A DNA stretch of 64,000 bases from Lachnospiraceae bacterium (GCA_021770755.1 JAETQI010000004.1:81852-145851); one strand, 5' to 3'. Shown: positions 52,423-60,684, numbered from the stretch's first letter. Program-made: numbers and translations. Notes: generated by a model from the sequence alone, not told the origin.

Positions 52423-52638
52423 ATGGATGACACACATAATCATAACAATGCAATGGATCTGATAGAGGATAGGACACAACAAATCGTAAAAATTCTTGAA
52501 TCAGAAGATATTACTTATGGAATGGCTAAGCAGATTATTCAAAGAGTGGAAGCGGAACTTCTAAAATGTGGAGATACGTTTCTGAGTCAGGCGAACTTCA
52601 AAAAGGTATCTCCATTAATGTTTATCAGCCGTCACTGA
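52423..52638 (+). CDS. Small early protein, 71 residues
   Basis: Starts 'MDDTHNHNNAMDLIEDRTQQ' and is helical; not recognised. ATG 52423 follows GAGGTGATC. It is the first gene rightward of the lysogeny-type switch, where other elements place Cro or an anti-repressor; no helix-turn-helix is evident. It overlaps the end of the opposing gene by 14 bases. Confidence 0.65.
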   Translation: MDDTHNHNNAMDLIEDRTQQIVKILESEDITYGMAKQIIQRVEAELLKCGDTFLSQANFKKVSPLMFISRH

Positions 52639-52837
52639 TATGACGGGATTCATATGAATATTGTAATTTCTTTACAGTATCATATAAATCAATCACCATT
52701 TGGTCATAGTTTGGATTTGACAAATCGTGATTATGGGCAACTATCAAAGCAGCAAGAACACCTAAACTGTCTCTAGTTTCTACAGCAGGCATTCTAAGAG
52801 CTTGATCATTGTCGTTATAAAATTCCCAATTTGGCAT
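52625..52837 (-). CDS. Small hypothetical protein, 70 residues
   Basis: Starts 'MPNWEFYNDNDQALRMPAVE' with AAAGGAGG upstream on the minus strand. Acidic, soluble, not recognised. Convergent with the preceding early gene and divergent from the next. Confidence 0.6.
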   Translation of the reverse strand: MPNWEFYNDNDQALRMPAVETRDSLGVLAALIVAHNHDLSNPNYDQMVIDLYDTVKKLQYSYESRHISDG

Positions 52838-52976
52838 GATAATGGCCTCCTTTCTTTCGTACTCGGCTCTGGCGGGAGCCTGTAAGGACAGTATAAGGGA
52901 GATAAGTGGAAAAGACAATGAGCAGGTGTGGATGGAGACAAGAATAGTGATATTTATGCAAAGAGGGGGGATAAGA

Positions 52977-53183
52977 ATGAGTCAAACGGATATGACGATA
53001 CAGGAAAGAAAAAAAGAAATTGATCAAATCAATAAAAAGCTGGCGGTCATTGGCAGCAGAGAGTTGCTGATAGTACATACGACGATTACAGCACTCTACA
53101 ACAGGCAGCAGCTTGATGAATATGAACAGTCATTGAATCAGCCGATTAGGGAGCCAGAGCTGACAGGGAAAACAGGGAGATGA
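52977..53183 (+). CDS. Small hypothetical protein, 68 residues
   Basis: Starts 'MSQTDMTIQERKKEIDQINK', a charged helix, and ends Pro/Gly-rich. ATG 52977 follows AGAGGGGGG; the longer open frame from 52836 has no ribosome site. Not recognised. Confidence 0.65.
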   Translation: MSQTDMTIQERKKEIDQINKKLAVIGSRELLIVHTTITALYNRQQLDEYEQSLNQPIREPELTGKTGR

Positions 53184-53189
53184 GTATAT

Positions 53190-53315
53190 ATGAACAAGGA
53201 TAAAGCTAAGTTCGGTAAACGCAACATGAGCTCTGCAGGAAAACTTACAGAGCTCATAAAAACAAATTTTGAATATAGCAGTTTTATACTGAATCTGTCA
53301 TATTTGCGAACATAA
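53190..53315 (+). CDS. Possible small peptide, 41 residues
   Basis: Encodes 'MNKDKAKFGKRNMSSAGKLT' followed by 'ELIKTNFEYSSFILNLSYLRT'. GGGAGATGAG precedes the ATG and the gene starts seven bases after the previous stop, suggesting co-translation. Its end overlaps the opposing gene by 18 bases. Basic, no motif. Confidence 0.45.
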   Translation: MNKDKAKFGKRNMSSAGKLTELIKTNFEYSSFILNLSYLRT

Positions 53316-53633
53316 ACTGTTGCTAAGTTTATTCAACGAAAACATAAACTTCATGCACTCCTGATAACAGTCCTTGGATACTGAATATTCACCATGACAT
53401 ACGCCGTCGCAGAACATGATACAACAGCAAAGAACACGTATTTCGTTTGGAAGAATATGTTCAAAGTCATGCTGTATGAGTTTCTCTGAAACAGAAATTG
53501 CACACTCCTCATTAATGTCAATTTGTGCTTCGGAGATATTTTCAATATCTTCATGGACAAGAGGCAGCTTTGTTAGGGCGAAAAGACAAGTCTCAATATC
53601 AGAATCATTAAAACTGTATTCAACATGTTTCAT
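53298..53633 (-). CDS. Hypothetical protein, 111 residues
   Basis: An acidic, Cys-rich protein ('VLCCCIMFCDGVCHGE') starting 'MKHVEYSFNDSDIETCLFAL', with AAAGGAG upstream on the minus strand. Not recognised. Lies against the direction of most neighbouring element genes. Confidence 0.6.
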   Translation of the reverse strand: MKHVEYSFNDSDIETCLFALTKLPLVHEDIENISEAQIDINEECAISVSEKLIQHDFEHILPNEIRVLCCCIMFCDGVCHGEYSVSKDCYQECMKFMFSLNKLSNSLCSQI

Positions 53634-53744
53634 ATGAATGCTCCTTTCTTATGTATTTGGTCATGGTAGTGACCTGTAAATATAGTATAAAGGAGAAAAT
53701 AAAAAAAGGCAATTGCTTTTAGATAACAGGGAGGTGTAAACAAT

Positions 53745-54110
53745 TTGACAGAGACAAAAGAAAATCTGGAAAAGCGTTTTGAGGAGTTTCTTGCAGCAGA
53801 CAGAAAAAGAGATGAGGCATTAGAAAAAAGAATAGCAGCGTTGGAAGTCCAGATAAATCAGCAAAGCGACAAGGAAAAAACAGAAGAATCACCCAAATAT
53901 CCAAAACGGATTATGCGGTTGAGTGAGCTGGTAAAGCTGGGATATACCAAAGAATACCTTATGAAACAATATAGGATAAGAGGGCAGAAATTTGCCAGGA
54001 AGCAGGATCCTACGCGTCGTAATAGTCCAATTATATTTGACACAGAACTGTTTGAAAAGCAACAACAACGGCAGCAGGAAATAGAAAATCGGCAGATTAG
54101 GCGGGGATGA
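53745..54110 (+). CDS. Coiled-coil, DNA-binding-like small protein
   Basis: 121 residues from TTG 53745, with GGGAGG about ten bases upstream. Residues 1-50 form a charged coiled coil; the second half 'IMRLSELVKLGYTKEYLMKQYRIRGQKFARK' resembles a short winged-helix/excisionase-type segment ('LSELVKLGYTKEYL'). It ends 20 bases before the large inverted repeat and 334 bases before the replication gene, so a role in replication control or excision is plausible but unproven. Confidence 0.6.
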   Translation: MTETKENLEKRFEEFLAADRKRDEALEKRIAALEVQINQQSDKEKTEESPKYPKRIMRLSELVKLGYTKEYLMKQYRIRGQKFARKQDPTRRNSPIIFDTELFEKQQQRQQEIENRQIRRG

Positions 54111-54130
54111 TCATGCATAAGATGGCTTGG

Positions 54131-54239
54131 GCGTGTCTCCTGCGCGGCACATATGCTGAATGTGTCGCAACCTCTAACTTCTAATTCCAATGCGCGGGCA
54201 CAGGGCGCAATGCTCCTGTGTGCCGCGCAGGAGGCACGC
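54131..54239. other. Large inverted repeat, candidate replication origin (dso) or nick site
   Basis: Arm 1 at 54131-54151 and arm 2 at 54219-54239 are 21 bp each and match at 20 positions; the one difference gives a G-T pair. The 67-base loop holds GCGC-rich and CTCTAACTTCTAA words. It lies 205 bases before the HUH initiator gene in an otherwise geneless 334-base gap. Rolling-circle initiators nick in such cruciforms. A 51-residue lipoprotein-like frame (54279-54434) overlaps the gap but has a poor ribosome site. Confidence 0.7.
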
Positions 54240-54444
54240 GGGACAAGCAGCCTGTTTGTAAAGGACAAATCATATTGTATGGTGTTTTTATTTTTTACTT
54301 TTTTAAGCGGAACAGGATGCACTACAAATAATAAATACACTATGACAGAGAGTGCATTCCATATACTAAAGTCCAGTAAAATCAAGGCTCCAGCGGCCTT
54401 CTGGAAACAGTATAAATATATTAAAGATAGGTAGGCAGGGGCAG

Positions 54445-55257
54445 ATGGCATACTGGAAAGATACATTTGATTGCGGTGATGCAATAGAGAATGAATTGAA
54501 GTATGTGGGAAATTATGGAGCCAAAGGAGAGAAGAGGGCACCACGAAAAAAGGCAACACCAGAACAGATAGAAAAGCAGAACCTTGCGAACAAGGTCAAG
54601 AGGATCCGAAGGGAAATCATGTTGAATTTTCATCCGTGGGATTTGTGGTTGACATTAAAGTATCCAAGAGGCACACGGAAGACAACGAGGGAAGTGCTCA
54701 CGGATGTCCAGGACTGGACGAAAGCTTTGCGCAAAAAATACAAAAAAGCAGGAGAGCAGTTAAAATGGATACGTCGGATTGAGATCGGGAGATATGGCGG
54801 TATACATGTACATATTCTGATCAATCGTCCAAGAACCATAAAGGACGTTGACCTTATCTGTAAGGAGCTGTGGGGAAAAGCGGGTATTAATTTCCAGAGT
54901 TTAAAAGAGGAGGGAGGATACGAGCAGCTTGCATCATATCTATGTAAAAAAGGCAGTGATACAGAGATAGAAGGGCAACTGAGTTTTTTGCCAGAAGAAG
55001 ATCGAAAAAGGTGCCTGAGATATTCCACAAGCAAAAATCTGATTCGTCCAGAGGATGTGCGTACCAGAAAGAAGTACAGCCACTGGACAATGAGAAAGAT
55101 TATCAAAGAGGGGCCGAAACCGAGGGAGGGTTATTATATTGACAAGAACAGTATCCGAACAGGAATCAATCCGTTTACAGGTATGAGCTATTTTTATTAC
55201 ACCGAGATTCGGATAAAGAATAGGTGGGAAAATCCCGGCAAAGGCGATTGTGGATAA
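54445..55257 (+). CDS. HUH-type rolling-circle replication initiator
   Basis: 270 residues. The metal-binding HUH motif is 'GGIHVHILINRP' (HxH), preceded by 'WLTLKYP' (motif I-like, 'dLWLTLKY') and followed by 'YEQLASYLCKK' and 'SKNLIRPEDV', as in phage and plasmid Rep proteins of the rolling-circle associated group. Candidate nucleophile tyrosines lie in 'LASYLCKK' and 'RKKYSHW'. AGGCAGGGG is the ribosome site. It lies next to the large inverted repeat and upstream of parA/parB, forming a plasmid-like replication and maintenance block. Confidence 0.85.
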   Translation: MAYWKDTFDCGDAIENELKYVGNYGAKGEKRAPRKKATPEQIEKQNLANKVKRIRREIMLNFHPWDLWLTLKYPRGTRKTTREVLTDVQDWTKALRKKYKKAGEQLKWIRRIEIGRYGGIHVHILINRPRTIKDVDLICKELWGKAGINFQSLKEEGGYEQLASYLCKKGSDTEIEGQLSFLPEEDRKRCLRYSTSKNLIRPEDVRTRKKYSHWTMRKIIKEGPKPREGYYIDKNSIRTGINPFTGMSYFYYTEIRIKNRWENPGKGDCG

Positions 55258-55304
55258 GTGCCCTGACATAAGTGATACACTTATGCGGGACTGTTTGAAA
55301 GAAG

Positions 55305-55757
55305 GTGACAGATATATTCAAAGTTAAAATTTACATAGAAACTGATAATGGCAGCAGAAAGAAATTATATAGGGGTTATGGTGCCGTAATTGAGTACATA
55401 AAAAAGAACGGAGAACGTGAGCCGAGGAAAGTATCAGGCATGTGTTATGGTACATTGAATCTTGCGTATATACTGGCACTTACGGATTCATTAAATCTTT
55501 TGACAAAAAGATGTGTAGTTACAATATTTGCAAACAACGACTATGTATGTGAAAACCTTTGTAATGGCAGGGTGAATGAGTGGAGGCTGAATGGATGGCA
55601 TACAGCCAAAATGGAGCCGATCGCAAATACAGATGAATGGAGAGAGTTATTCAAAGTGGCATCGAACCATGAGCTTCATTTTGTGCATTCCAATGAGAGA
55701 AACCTTTACAGTAAAGACATACAAAAAGCTATAAAAGAAGTACGCGACAGGGGCTAA
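55305..55757 (+). CDS. RNase H-like fold protein with altered catalytic residues
   Basis: 150 residues that follow the RNase HI outline: 'IYIETDNGS', 'GYGAVIEYI', a helix 'LNLAYILALTDSLNLL', 'VVTIFANNDYVCENL' and 'RVNEWRLNGWHTAKMEPIANTDEW', close to the family's 'W..NGWkt..g.pv.N.dlW'. The family Asp in 'TDSqYV' is Asn here ('ANNDYV') and the usual catalytic Glu of the helix is not apparent, so it may bind rather than cut RNA/DNA hybrids. GTG 55305 sits very close to AAGAAGG; the start is not firm. Confidence 0.7.
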   Translation: MTDIFKVKIYIETDNGSRKKLYRGYGAVIEYIKKNGEREPRKVSGMCYGTLNLAYILALTDSLNLLTKRCVVTIFANNDYVCENLCNGRVNEWRLNGWHTAKMEPIANTDEWRELFKVASNHELHFVHSNERNLYSKDIQKAIKEVRDRG

Positions 55758-55811
55758 CACTGGCAGCAGATGCAGTTGTCATGATATTGGAAGAATGGAG
55801 GAAACTGAGGG

Positions 55812-56573
55812 ATGAAGGTAATAGCAGTAAGTAATTACAAGGGTGGATGTGCCAAGACAACAACAGCGGTGAATCTTGCATATGATCTGGCAGCAGAGGA
55901 GGAAAGGCGTGTGCTGCTTATCGACGCAGATCCGCAGGGGAATGCAAGTTATATTTTGTGGCGCTACAACCCGAACGCAAATACGCTGTGCAGATTATAT
56001 GGTGGGAAGGCATTGTCAAGTTTGATCAGGCGCAGTAAGTATAGAAATCTTGATATAGTACCGTCGATGTCGGGACTCGAACAGGTTAATAAAGAATCTG
56101 GGGCATTGGATCCTAATGAACTGCGCAGGCAGATCGACAACATTGCAGACAGATATGATTATGTGATCATAGACTGCCAGCCTACGATGCAGTTTTTAAC
56201 GATCAGTGCGCTGTATGCTGCAGATCTGGTGATAGTTCCATTCAAGGCAGCAGGATTTTGCATAAATGGACTGGAGCTAATGCGGGATTATTTGGAAGAT
56301 GCCGCACAGCAGAGAGAATATATAAAGGATTTACAATATGCATGTCTGCCCGTAATGTTTAACGGAAGGGGAAAAAGCATCAACAGAATAAAGAAACTGG
56401 CAGAACAGGACGCTTATGCCATTTTCGATACGTTTGTAAGTTTCTCAACAGTATGTGAAAATGCCGAAGATCAAAGTGTGAGGAAGCCATTATTAAAGCA
56501 TCGAAAAAATAGCAGAGTGGCGGCAGATTATTTGGAACTGACAAAAGAAATCCTGTCTGTGATCGAGGTGTGA
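55812..56573 (+). CDS. parA: ParA-family partition ATPase
   Basis: 253 residues with the deviant Walker A 'NYKGGCAKTTTAVNLA', 'LLIDADPQGNAS' (A'), and 'YVIIDCQPTM' (Walker B). No N-terminal helix-turn-helix, so type Ib/Soj size. The stop overlaps the upstream in-frame starts of parB. It drives segregation of the replicated, excised element together with ParB. Confidence 0.95.
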   Translation: MKVIAVSNYKGGCAKTTTAVNLAYDLAAEEERRVLLIDADPQGNASYILWRYNPNANTLCRLYGGKALSSLIRRSKYRNLDIVPSMSGLEQVNKESGALDPNELRRQIDNIADRYDYVIIDCQPTMQFLTISALYAADLVIVPFKAAGFCINGLELMRDYLEDAAQQREYIKDLQYACLPVMFNGRGKSINRIKKLAEQDAYAIFDTFVSFSTVCENAEDQSVRKPLLKHRKNSRVAADYLELTKEILSVIEV

Positions 56574-56578
56574 TGTTT

Positions 56579-57787
56579 ATGGGAAGCTTAAGTAAACTGA
56601 TAAAGGAAAAGGGCGGGGAGTTTGGAGAGATAAGGACTGGACAGTTAAAAGTACAGCAGATACATTACACCAAATTGAAAGAATCTGCCCTGAATTTTTA
56701 CACCAGAAGCGAGGATGAAGTAGAGGAGCTTGCAGATACCATGCTCATTGCGGGCGGAATCTTACAACCGCTCATAGTAAGGAAAACTGACATGAGTGAG
56801 TATGAGATATTGGCTGGTCATAAGCGTAAGCGCGCCAGCGTCTATAATGTTAACCGCGGTTATAAAGAGTTTGAGTTTCTTCCCTGTATCGTAATTGACA
56901 TGAGTGGATTACTGGCCAAAAAGATATCTGAGAAGATACTTGCAGAGCAGGGTGACGTTGGAGATGACAGGATGCTTGATATGATTGCCGAGTACATAGT
57001 GATCTGTACCAACAGCACAGCCAGCGAAAGTAGTCATTACGAAAAGATGATGCAGGCCGTAAGGCTGTCAAAGATCCTTCCAGCGATGCTTGAAAATGAG
57101 GAGCTGAAAGGACGCGCCCTGCGGGCAGAGATCGCAAGGGAAATGAAGTGTGGAGACGGACAGGTCGGAAGATACCAGAGTATTTATAACAATCTGGTGC
57201 CGGGAGCAATGGAGTTTTTTAAGAATGGGCAGATCGGGTTATCGGTAGCGTGCAGACTGGCAGGTCTTGATAAGGGGCAGCAGGAGGAGATATTAAAAAA
57301 GCAACCGATCACACTGGCTGACATTGAAGCGTTAAAACAGGGCAAAGATACGGAAACCGTGTCCAACTTGGACACCGGAGAAGTACATGGGATAGAATCT
57401 TTGGATTGGACAAATAGCAATGAGGCCGTGTCCAACTTGGACACCGATAAAGAGATAATTCTACCACCGGCAGCAGAGGATGAAGACCTTGAACAGACGA
57501 TCGGCGACAGAGCAGAAAGCAAGATGGCAGCAGAGGAAAAAGAAGAAAATAGAAAAGATACTGCTGCCGAAAGGGAAGAAACTATAGAGCCACATGGCGT
57601 AGGATATACGCTTGAAGAGGTAAGACAGATTTACGACGAACAGATTACAATGATACGTCAGTTTGAGCGGATAAGGAAATTTGGGAATCTTTCGGAAGAT
57701 GACGAACTGCAGTATAAGAGATCACAAATAATCCGGGATGGAATGACATATATACTGGATGCGTTTAAGGAGGGAACCATATGTTGA
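56579..57787 (+). CDS. parB: ParB-family partition protein
   Basis: 402 residues. ParB/Sulfiredoxin-type N-terminal domain 'LNFYTRSEDEVEELADTMLIAGGILQPLIVRK' with the nucleotide-binding 'YEILAGHKRKRAS', then a helix-turn-helix region 'GRALRAEIAREMKCGDGQVGRYQSI' and 'IGLSVACRLAGLDKGQQEEIL'. A Glu-rich linker (about 245-330) leads to a C-terminal helical domain. ATG 56579 has GAGGTG eight bases upstream. The linker DNA carries two identical palindromes (candidate parS). Confidence 0.93.
   Translation: MGSLSKLIKEKGGEFGEIRTGQLKVQQIHYTKLKESALNFYTRSEDEVEELADTMLIAGGILQPLIVRKTDMSEYEILAGHKRKRASVYNVNRGYKEFEFLPCIVIDMSGLLAKKISEKILAEQGDVGDDRMLDMIAEYIVICTNSTASESSHYEKMMQAVRLSKILPAMLENEELKGRALRAEIAREMKCGDGQVGRYQSIYNNLVPGAMEFFKNGQIGLSVACRLAGLDKGQQEEILKKQPITLADIEALKQGKDTETVSNLDTGEVHGIESLDWTNSNEAVSNLDTDKEIILPPAAEDEDLEQTIGDRAESKMAAEEKEENRKDTAAEREETIEPHGVGYTLEEVRQIYDEQITMIRQFERIRKFGNLSEDDELQYKRSQIIRDGMTYILDAFKEGTIC
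57357..57446. other. Two candidate parS centromere sites inside parB
   Basis: The perfect palindrome GTGTCCAACTTGGACAC occurs at 57359-57375 and 57428-57444; with two flanking bases on each side also identical. Spacing is 69 bp. The words encode 'VSNLDT' twice in the linker of ParB. I found no third copy elsewhere in the window. Confidence 0.7.
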
Positions 57788-58215
57788 AGGATATCATAGA
57801 AGATCAGAAAAAGCAGGGTGGGGAATGCGAGACGGTTACAGTATATTGTCCATACTGTCATCAGGGATTGGCGGCAGAAGCAACTCTTGACATGGTAAGA
57901 AATGAGGAGATTTTACGGGAACTGGCAATAGAAACATGCCAGTGTCCGGAAGCGCAGTACGAAGCAAAACGGAAACAACGTGTCGAGAGTGTTGACGAGA
58001 AAGTAAATGCATTACTTGGCAAAGAGTCGGATGCGCCTGTAGATGATGAAATTCTCGATCTGATCAAGTCCATGTCAATACACATTTGCTATGAAAAAAT
58101 CAAGAAATTGAATATCCAGATCAATCAGGTAATAAAGGTATGTATCAGTATGGACACAAACGGACTGTTGGATATCAAAAAGGAGATCAAGAACGTATCG
58201 CGCCAGAAGATATAG
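57781..58215 (+). CDS. Phage-like Cys-rich protein, 144 residues
   Basis: Contains 'VYCPYCHQGLAAEATLDM' (CPYC) and 'ETCQCPEAQYEAKRKQR', a likely zinc ribbon followed by a long helix. The gene overlaps the end of parB by seven bases. Not assigned to a known family; similar zinc-ribbon proteins are frequent in early regions of clostridial phages. Confidence 0.7.
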   Translation: MLKDIIEDQKKQGGECETVTVYCPYCHQGLAAEATLDMVRNEEILRELAIETCQCPEAQYEAKRKQRVESVDEKVNALLGKESDAPVDDEILDLIKSMSIHICYEKIKKLNIQINQVIKVCISMDTNGLLDIKKEIKNVSRQKI

Positions 58216-58227
58216 GGAGAAAAACTG

Positions 58228-58560
58228 ATGAATACCAGCGAAGTGATTAAAAATCTTACCGAGATGATGATGACCACAGACAACGAAAAGGATTTTGTGA
58301 CATTGAATGAGGCTTTGAAGTTGATTGTAAAAAAAGAGCAGCACAAAATAGCTGTTCCCTGTAAAATCGGGGACAAGCTGTATTCGATTATCGGTGAAAA
58401 AGTGAATACGTATGTGATTACCGGATTTCGGATTGAGAGTGAGAAAGTATATATGGAGTCACAGGAAAGTATGTTATTTCCGGAAGATAAGATTGGAATT
58501 CATTATTTTTGGTCACCGAATCTGGCAGAGCGGGAATTTAAAAAGTGGAGGAAAAAATGA
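58228..58560 (+). CDS. Phage-like hypothetical protein, 110 residues
   Basis: N-terminal helix 'EVIKNLTEMMMTTDNEKDF' then a small beta domain from 'IAVPCKIGDKLYSIIGEKVNTYVITGF', a barrel-like pattern ('vPCkvGDklY.i') often seen in small proteins of Firmicute phages. Start 58228 follows GGGAG. The stop overlaps the next start (ATGA). Confidence 0.7.
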   Translation: MNTSEVIKNLTEMMMTTDNEKDFVTLNEALKLIVKKEQHKIAVPCKIGDKLYSIIGEKVNTYVITGFRIESEKVYMESQESMLFPEDKIGIHYFWSPNLAEREFKKWRKK

Positions 58561-58880
58561 AAAGCATATTACATAACAAGCAGGACGGGACATGTTATCT
58601 GTGCATGCTGCTACATGATGACCATGAAAGAAAACAGACACAGGAGCATCATGTGTTTTATGGTACTGCAAACAGGAAACTGTCAGAAAAGTATGGCTTG
58701 AAGGTATATCTCTGCATGGAGCATCATACATATGATGGCGGATCAGAGGCAGTGCACCGAAACCATGATATTGACATCAAATTGAAGGGGGTTGCGCAGG
58801 AAGCATTTGAGAAAAAGTATCCTTCGTTAGATTTCAAATCAATATTTGGGAAAAATATTCGCCCTTTTGATTCCTGTTAA
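58557..58880 (+). CDS. HNH-like phage protein, 107 residues
   Basis: 'CYLCMLLHDDHERKQTQEHHVFYG' followed by 'KVYLCMEHHTYDGGSEAVH' gives a CxxC...HH...CxxHH arrangement as in HNH/NinG-like phage proteins, and 'KKYPSLDFKSIFGKN' ends it. ATG 58557 has TGGAGG eight bases upstream. Likely binds zinc; nuclease activity is possible but the central Asn is not obvious. Confidence 0.72.
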   Translation: MKSILHNKQDGTCYLCMLLHDDHERKQTQEHHVFYGTANRKLSEKYGLKVYLCMEHHTYDGGSEAVHRNHDIDIKLKGVAQEAFEKKYPSLDFKSIFGKNIRPFDSC

Positions 58881-58897
58881 AAAGGGGTTTTATATGT

Positions 58898-59062
58898 ACT
58901 GACAGGTATTATGCGGCTTTGAAAGAATTACAGTATAGAAATCAGGAGCTATATGATGCCGATCTGCAACAAGCCCAAGCACGAAAGCAGGAGAGGGAAA
59001 AGTATATCCAGCAGATGTGCAAAAATGTAAGTGTGATAAATGTAATAGAACGAATAGAATAA
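58898..59062 (+). pseudogene. Small phage-like frame without start, 54 codons
   Basis: Reads 'TDRYYAALKELQYRNQELYD' then 'ADLQQAQARKQEREKYIQQM' and a short tail. A good ribosome site and ATG (58893) lie just upstream but in another frame that stops after two codons, so a one-base change seems to have disconnected them. TTG inside the frame is the only alternative. The next 135 bases (59063-59197) hold no clear gene. Confidence 0.4.
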
Positions 59063-59197
59063 ATAAGGATTTTAGATCAGATACATATGGTGGTGCCAAC
59101 ACATAGTAAGCCTTAGAAAGAACAACCGCCTGATAAGCGGACACGGTTCTGCCACCAATAAGGATTTGCGGCAGCAGTACGGAAAGGAGAGTGAAGT

Positions 59198-59638
59198 GTG
59201 AAGAGATTTGAAGTACTTGGAACCAAGGGAAAATGCAGCATACCATGGATGGTTATAGCGCCTCATGAGGGACAGGCGATTTGTAATCATGGTCAGGATT
59301 TAGAGATGCTGAATCGACGTGGTGGTCTTTGCTGGTCAGAAATGATAGCGGTGCTAGAGGACAGAAGGTACATAAAAATGGATGAATCCATTGCCCGTAG
59401 GAAGGTGGAAGAGATAATTAAAAAACAGATAGGAACAATTCATATGGTCAAGGACGATAATGGACATTATGTTCCGATGGAATGTTGTAGTATGACAAAT
59501 CCTATAACGAGTGGTGGTGTTAGCGAGATTGATGAGATTGATCTTCCCTGTGGGGCGGATTGTGGAAATGACTGTGATAAATGTATTATACAAAAGATCA
59601 TGGACGAATATGCAGAGATTACACAGCAGGTAAAATAA
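59198..59638 (+). CDS. Phage-like hypothetical protein, 146 residues
   Basis: GTG start behind AAGGAGAG. Contains 'RKVEEIIKKQIGTIHMVKDD' and a Cys-rich C terminus 'CGADCGNDCDKCIIQKIMDEY' likely to bind metal. Not recognised as a named family. Confidence 0.68.
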   Translation: MKRFEVLGTKGKCSIPWMVIAPHEGQAICNHGQDLEMLNRRGGLCWSEMIAVLEDRRYIKMDESIARRKVEEIIKKQIGTIHMVKDDNGHYVPMECCSMTNPITSGGVSEIDEIDLPCGADCGNDCDKCIIQKIMDEYAEITQQVK

Positions 59639-59658
59639 GGAATTATTGGAGGATGGAG

Positions 59659-59937
59659 ATGGAAAATAAACCCCGATACATCGAGTTGGCAAAGCATTGT
59701 ATAGGACTTGATAGGAAGAAACCGTATGTCCGTCATGGGAAGAAATTTTATCGTCCATATCGTAATTTTTTTGCTACAGGCAAAAAATATAAGGACTGGG
59801 AAACAATGGAAGACGTTGGATATGTAGCGCGTGGGGATCGGAATCAACATGGAGGATATACATTTTTTATGACTCGTGCAGGACTTGACTGGCTGGGCGG
59901 GCAACTTGGTATCCATATCTATGATGAGTCTGATTGA
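59659..59937 (+). CDS. Phage-like hypothetical protein, 92 residues
   Basis: Basic and aromatic-rich ('PYVRHGKKFYRPYRNFF', 'GGYTFFMTRAGLDWLGGQLG'). ATG 59659 lies six bases after TTGGAGG; the longer frame from 59581 overlaps the previous gene and has no ribosome site. Not recognised. Confidence 0.68.
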   Translation: MENKPRYIELAKHCIGLDRKKPYVRHGKKFYRPYRNFFATGKKYKDWETMEDVGYVARGDRNQHGGYTFFMTRAGLDWLGGQLGIHIYDESD

Positions 59938-60172
59938 ATAAGGATTAGTGGAGGTAATAAATAGCAATATGCAGGATATTAAAGACTATATTCAGCAGCA
60001 TCATGATGAGTGCGAGAAGAGATCTGAAAGGTGGGAGGAAAGAATACAAGTCTATACAGATAGGATGAAATCAGAAAATGATGAGGAGAAGGTGAAGGAA
60101 ATAGCATTTGAGAGGCAGCAGTGCATCGGAAAAAAGAATGAGCTGTTGGCGGTGTCCGATTTTTGTAACAAA
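59937..60172 (+). repeat. Direct repeat, copy 1 (about 236 bp)
   Basis: Almost identical to 61427-61662 (about four differences), covering the intergenic word AATAAGGATTAGTGGAGG and most of the coding region for the 75-residue protein. Confidence 0.9.
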
Positions 60173-60196
60173 CTTTTGCAACAGTTTTTCAAATAA
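59969..60196 (+). CDS. Duplicated coiled-coil protein, copy 1 (75 residues)
   Basis: Starts 'MQDIKDYIQQHHDECEKRSE' and is almost wholly charged helix, ending 'LLAVSDFCNKLLQQFFK'. GGAGG is about 14 bases upstream, longer than usual, so the exact start is uncertain. A near-identical gene lies 1.49 kb downstream. Confidence 0.6.
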   Translation: MQDIKDYIQQHHDECEKRSERWEERIQVYTDRMKSENDEEKVKEIAFERQQCIGKKNELLAVSDFCNKLLQQFFK

Positions 60197-60218
60197 GGAT
60201 TTTAGCGGAGGGAACATA

Positions 60219-60491
60219 ATGAGAACTCTTATACAAAGTGATGATTTAGGAAACTGGTCATTAAAGGGCGTTCCTTGGAAGTCGCTGCATGTGGGGAAAG
60301 TAATTACAAGAAAAGTACATGACAGGATATATGGAGCCCTGTGTAAACTTATGGAGTATGAGGATACAGGGTATAGTCCAGAAAACATAGAACATATCAG
60401 GTACGTGCTGGAGGACGCGGTAAAGGAACTGGAAAAGTGTCAGGGACAGACAGAAACAACGGAAGAAATCTGGCATTATTTAAGGATGTGA
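60219..60491 (+). CDS. Phage-like hypothetical protein, 90 residues
   Basis: Starts 'MRTLIQSDDLGNWSLKGVPW' and contains 'LMEYEDTGYSPENIEHI', a motif common in small Firmicute phage proteins. ATG 60219 has GGAGGG six bases upstream. Function unknown. Confidence 0.72.
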   Translation: MRTLIQSDDLGNWSLKGVPWKSLHVGKVITRKVHDRIYGALCKLMEYEDTGYSPENIEHIRYVLEDAVKELEKCQGQTETTEEIWHYLRM

Positions 60492-60495
60492 CAAG

Positions 60496-60684
60496 ATGGC
60501 AGAAATTATATTGCACCCAAACCATTCGGATTACTGCAACGAATGTGTTTATCATGGGAGCGAGTTTGGGAACTGCCTGAACGAGGATTACAATAATGAC
60601 AGTTACAAGGTAAATTGTGTGTGGCATTTTTGTCCATACAAACGAAAGAAAGGGAAAATAGATGAAGAGACTAACAGAACGTGA
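60496..60684 (+). CDS. Cys-rich phage-like protein, 62 residues
   Basis: Contains 'CNECVYHGSEFGNCLNED' and 'CVWHFCPYKRKK': two Cys pairs that probably bind zinc. AAGGATG precedes the ATG. It overlaps the next gene by 23 bases. Confidence 0.65.
   Translation: MAEIILHPNHSDYCNECVYHGSEFGNCLNEDYNNDSYKVNCVWHFCPYKRKKGKIDEETNRT

Noticed and set aside
54279..54434. Small lipoprotein starting MVFLFFTFLSGTGC
   Set aside because: The lipobox-like LSGTGC is suggestive, but the ribosome site is poor, the frame is open far upstream through the inverted repeat, and the region looks like a replication origin.
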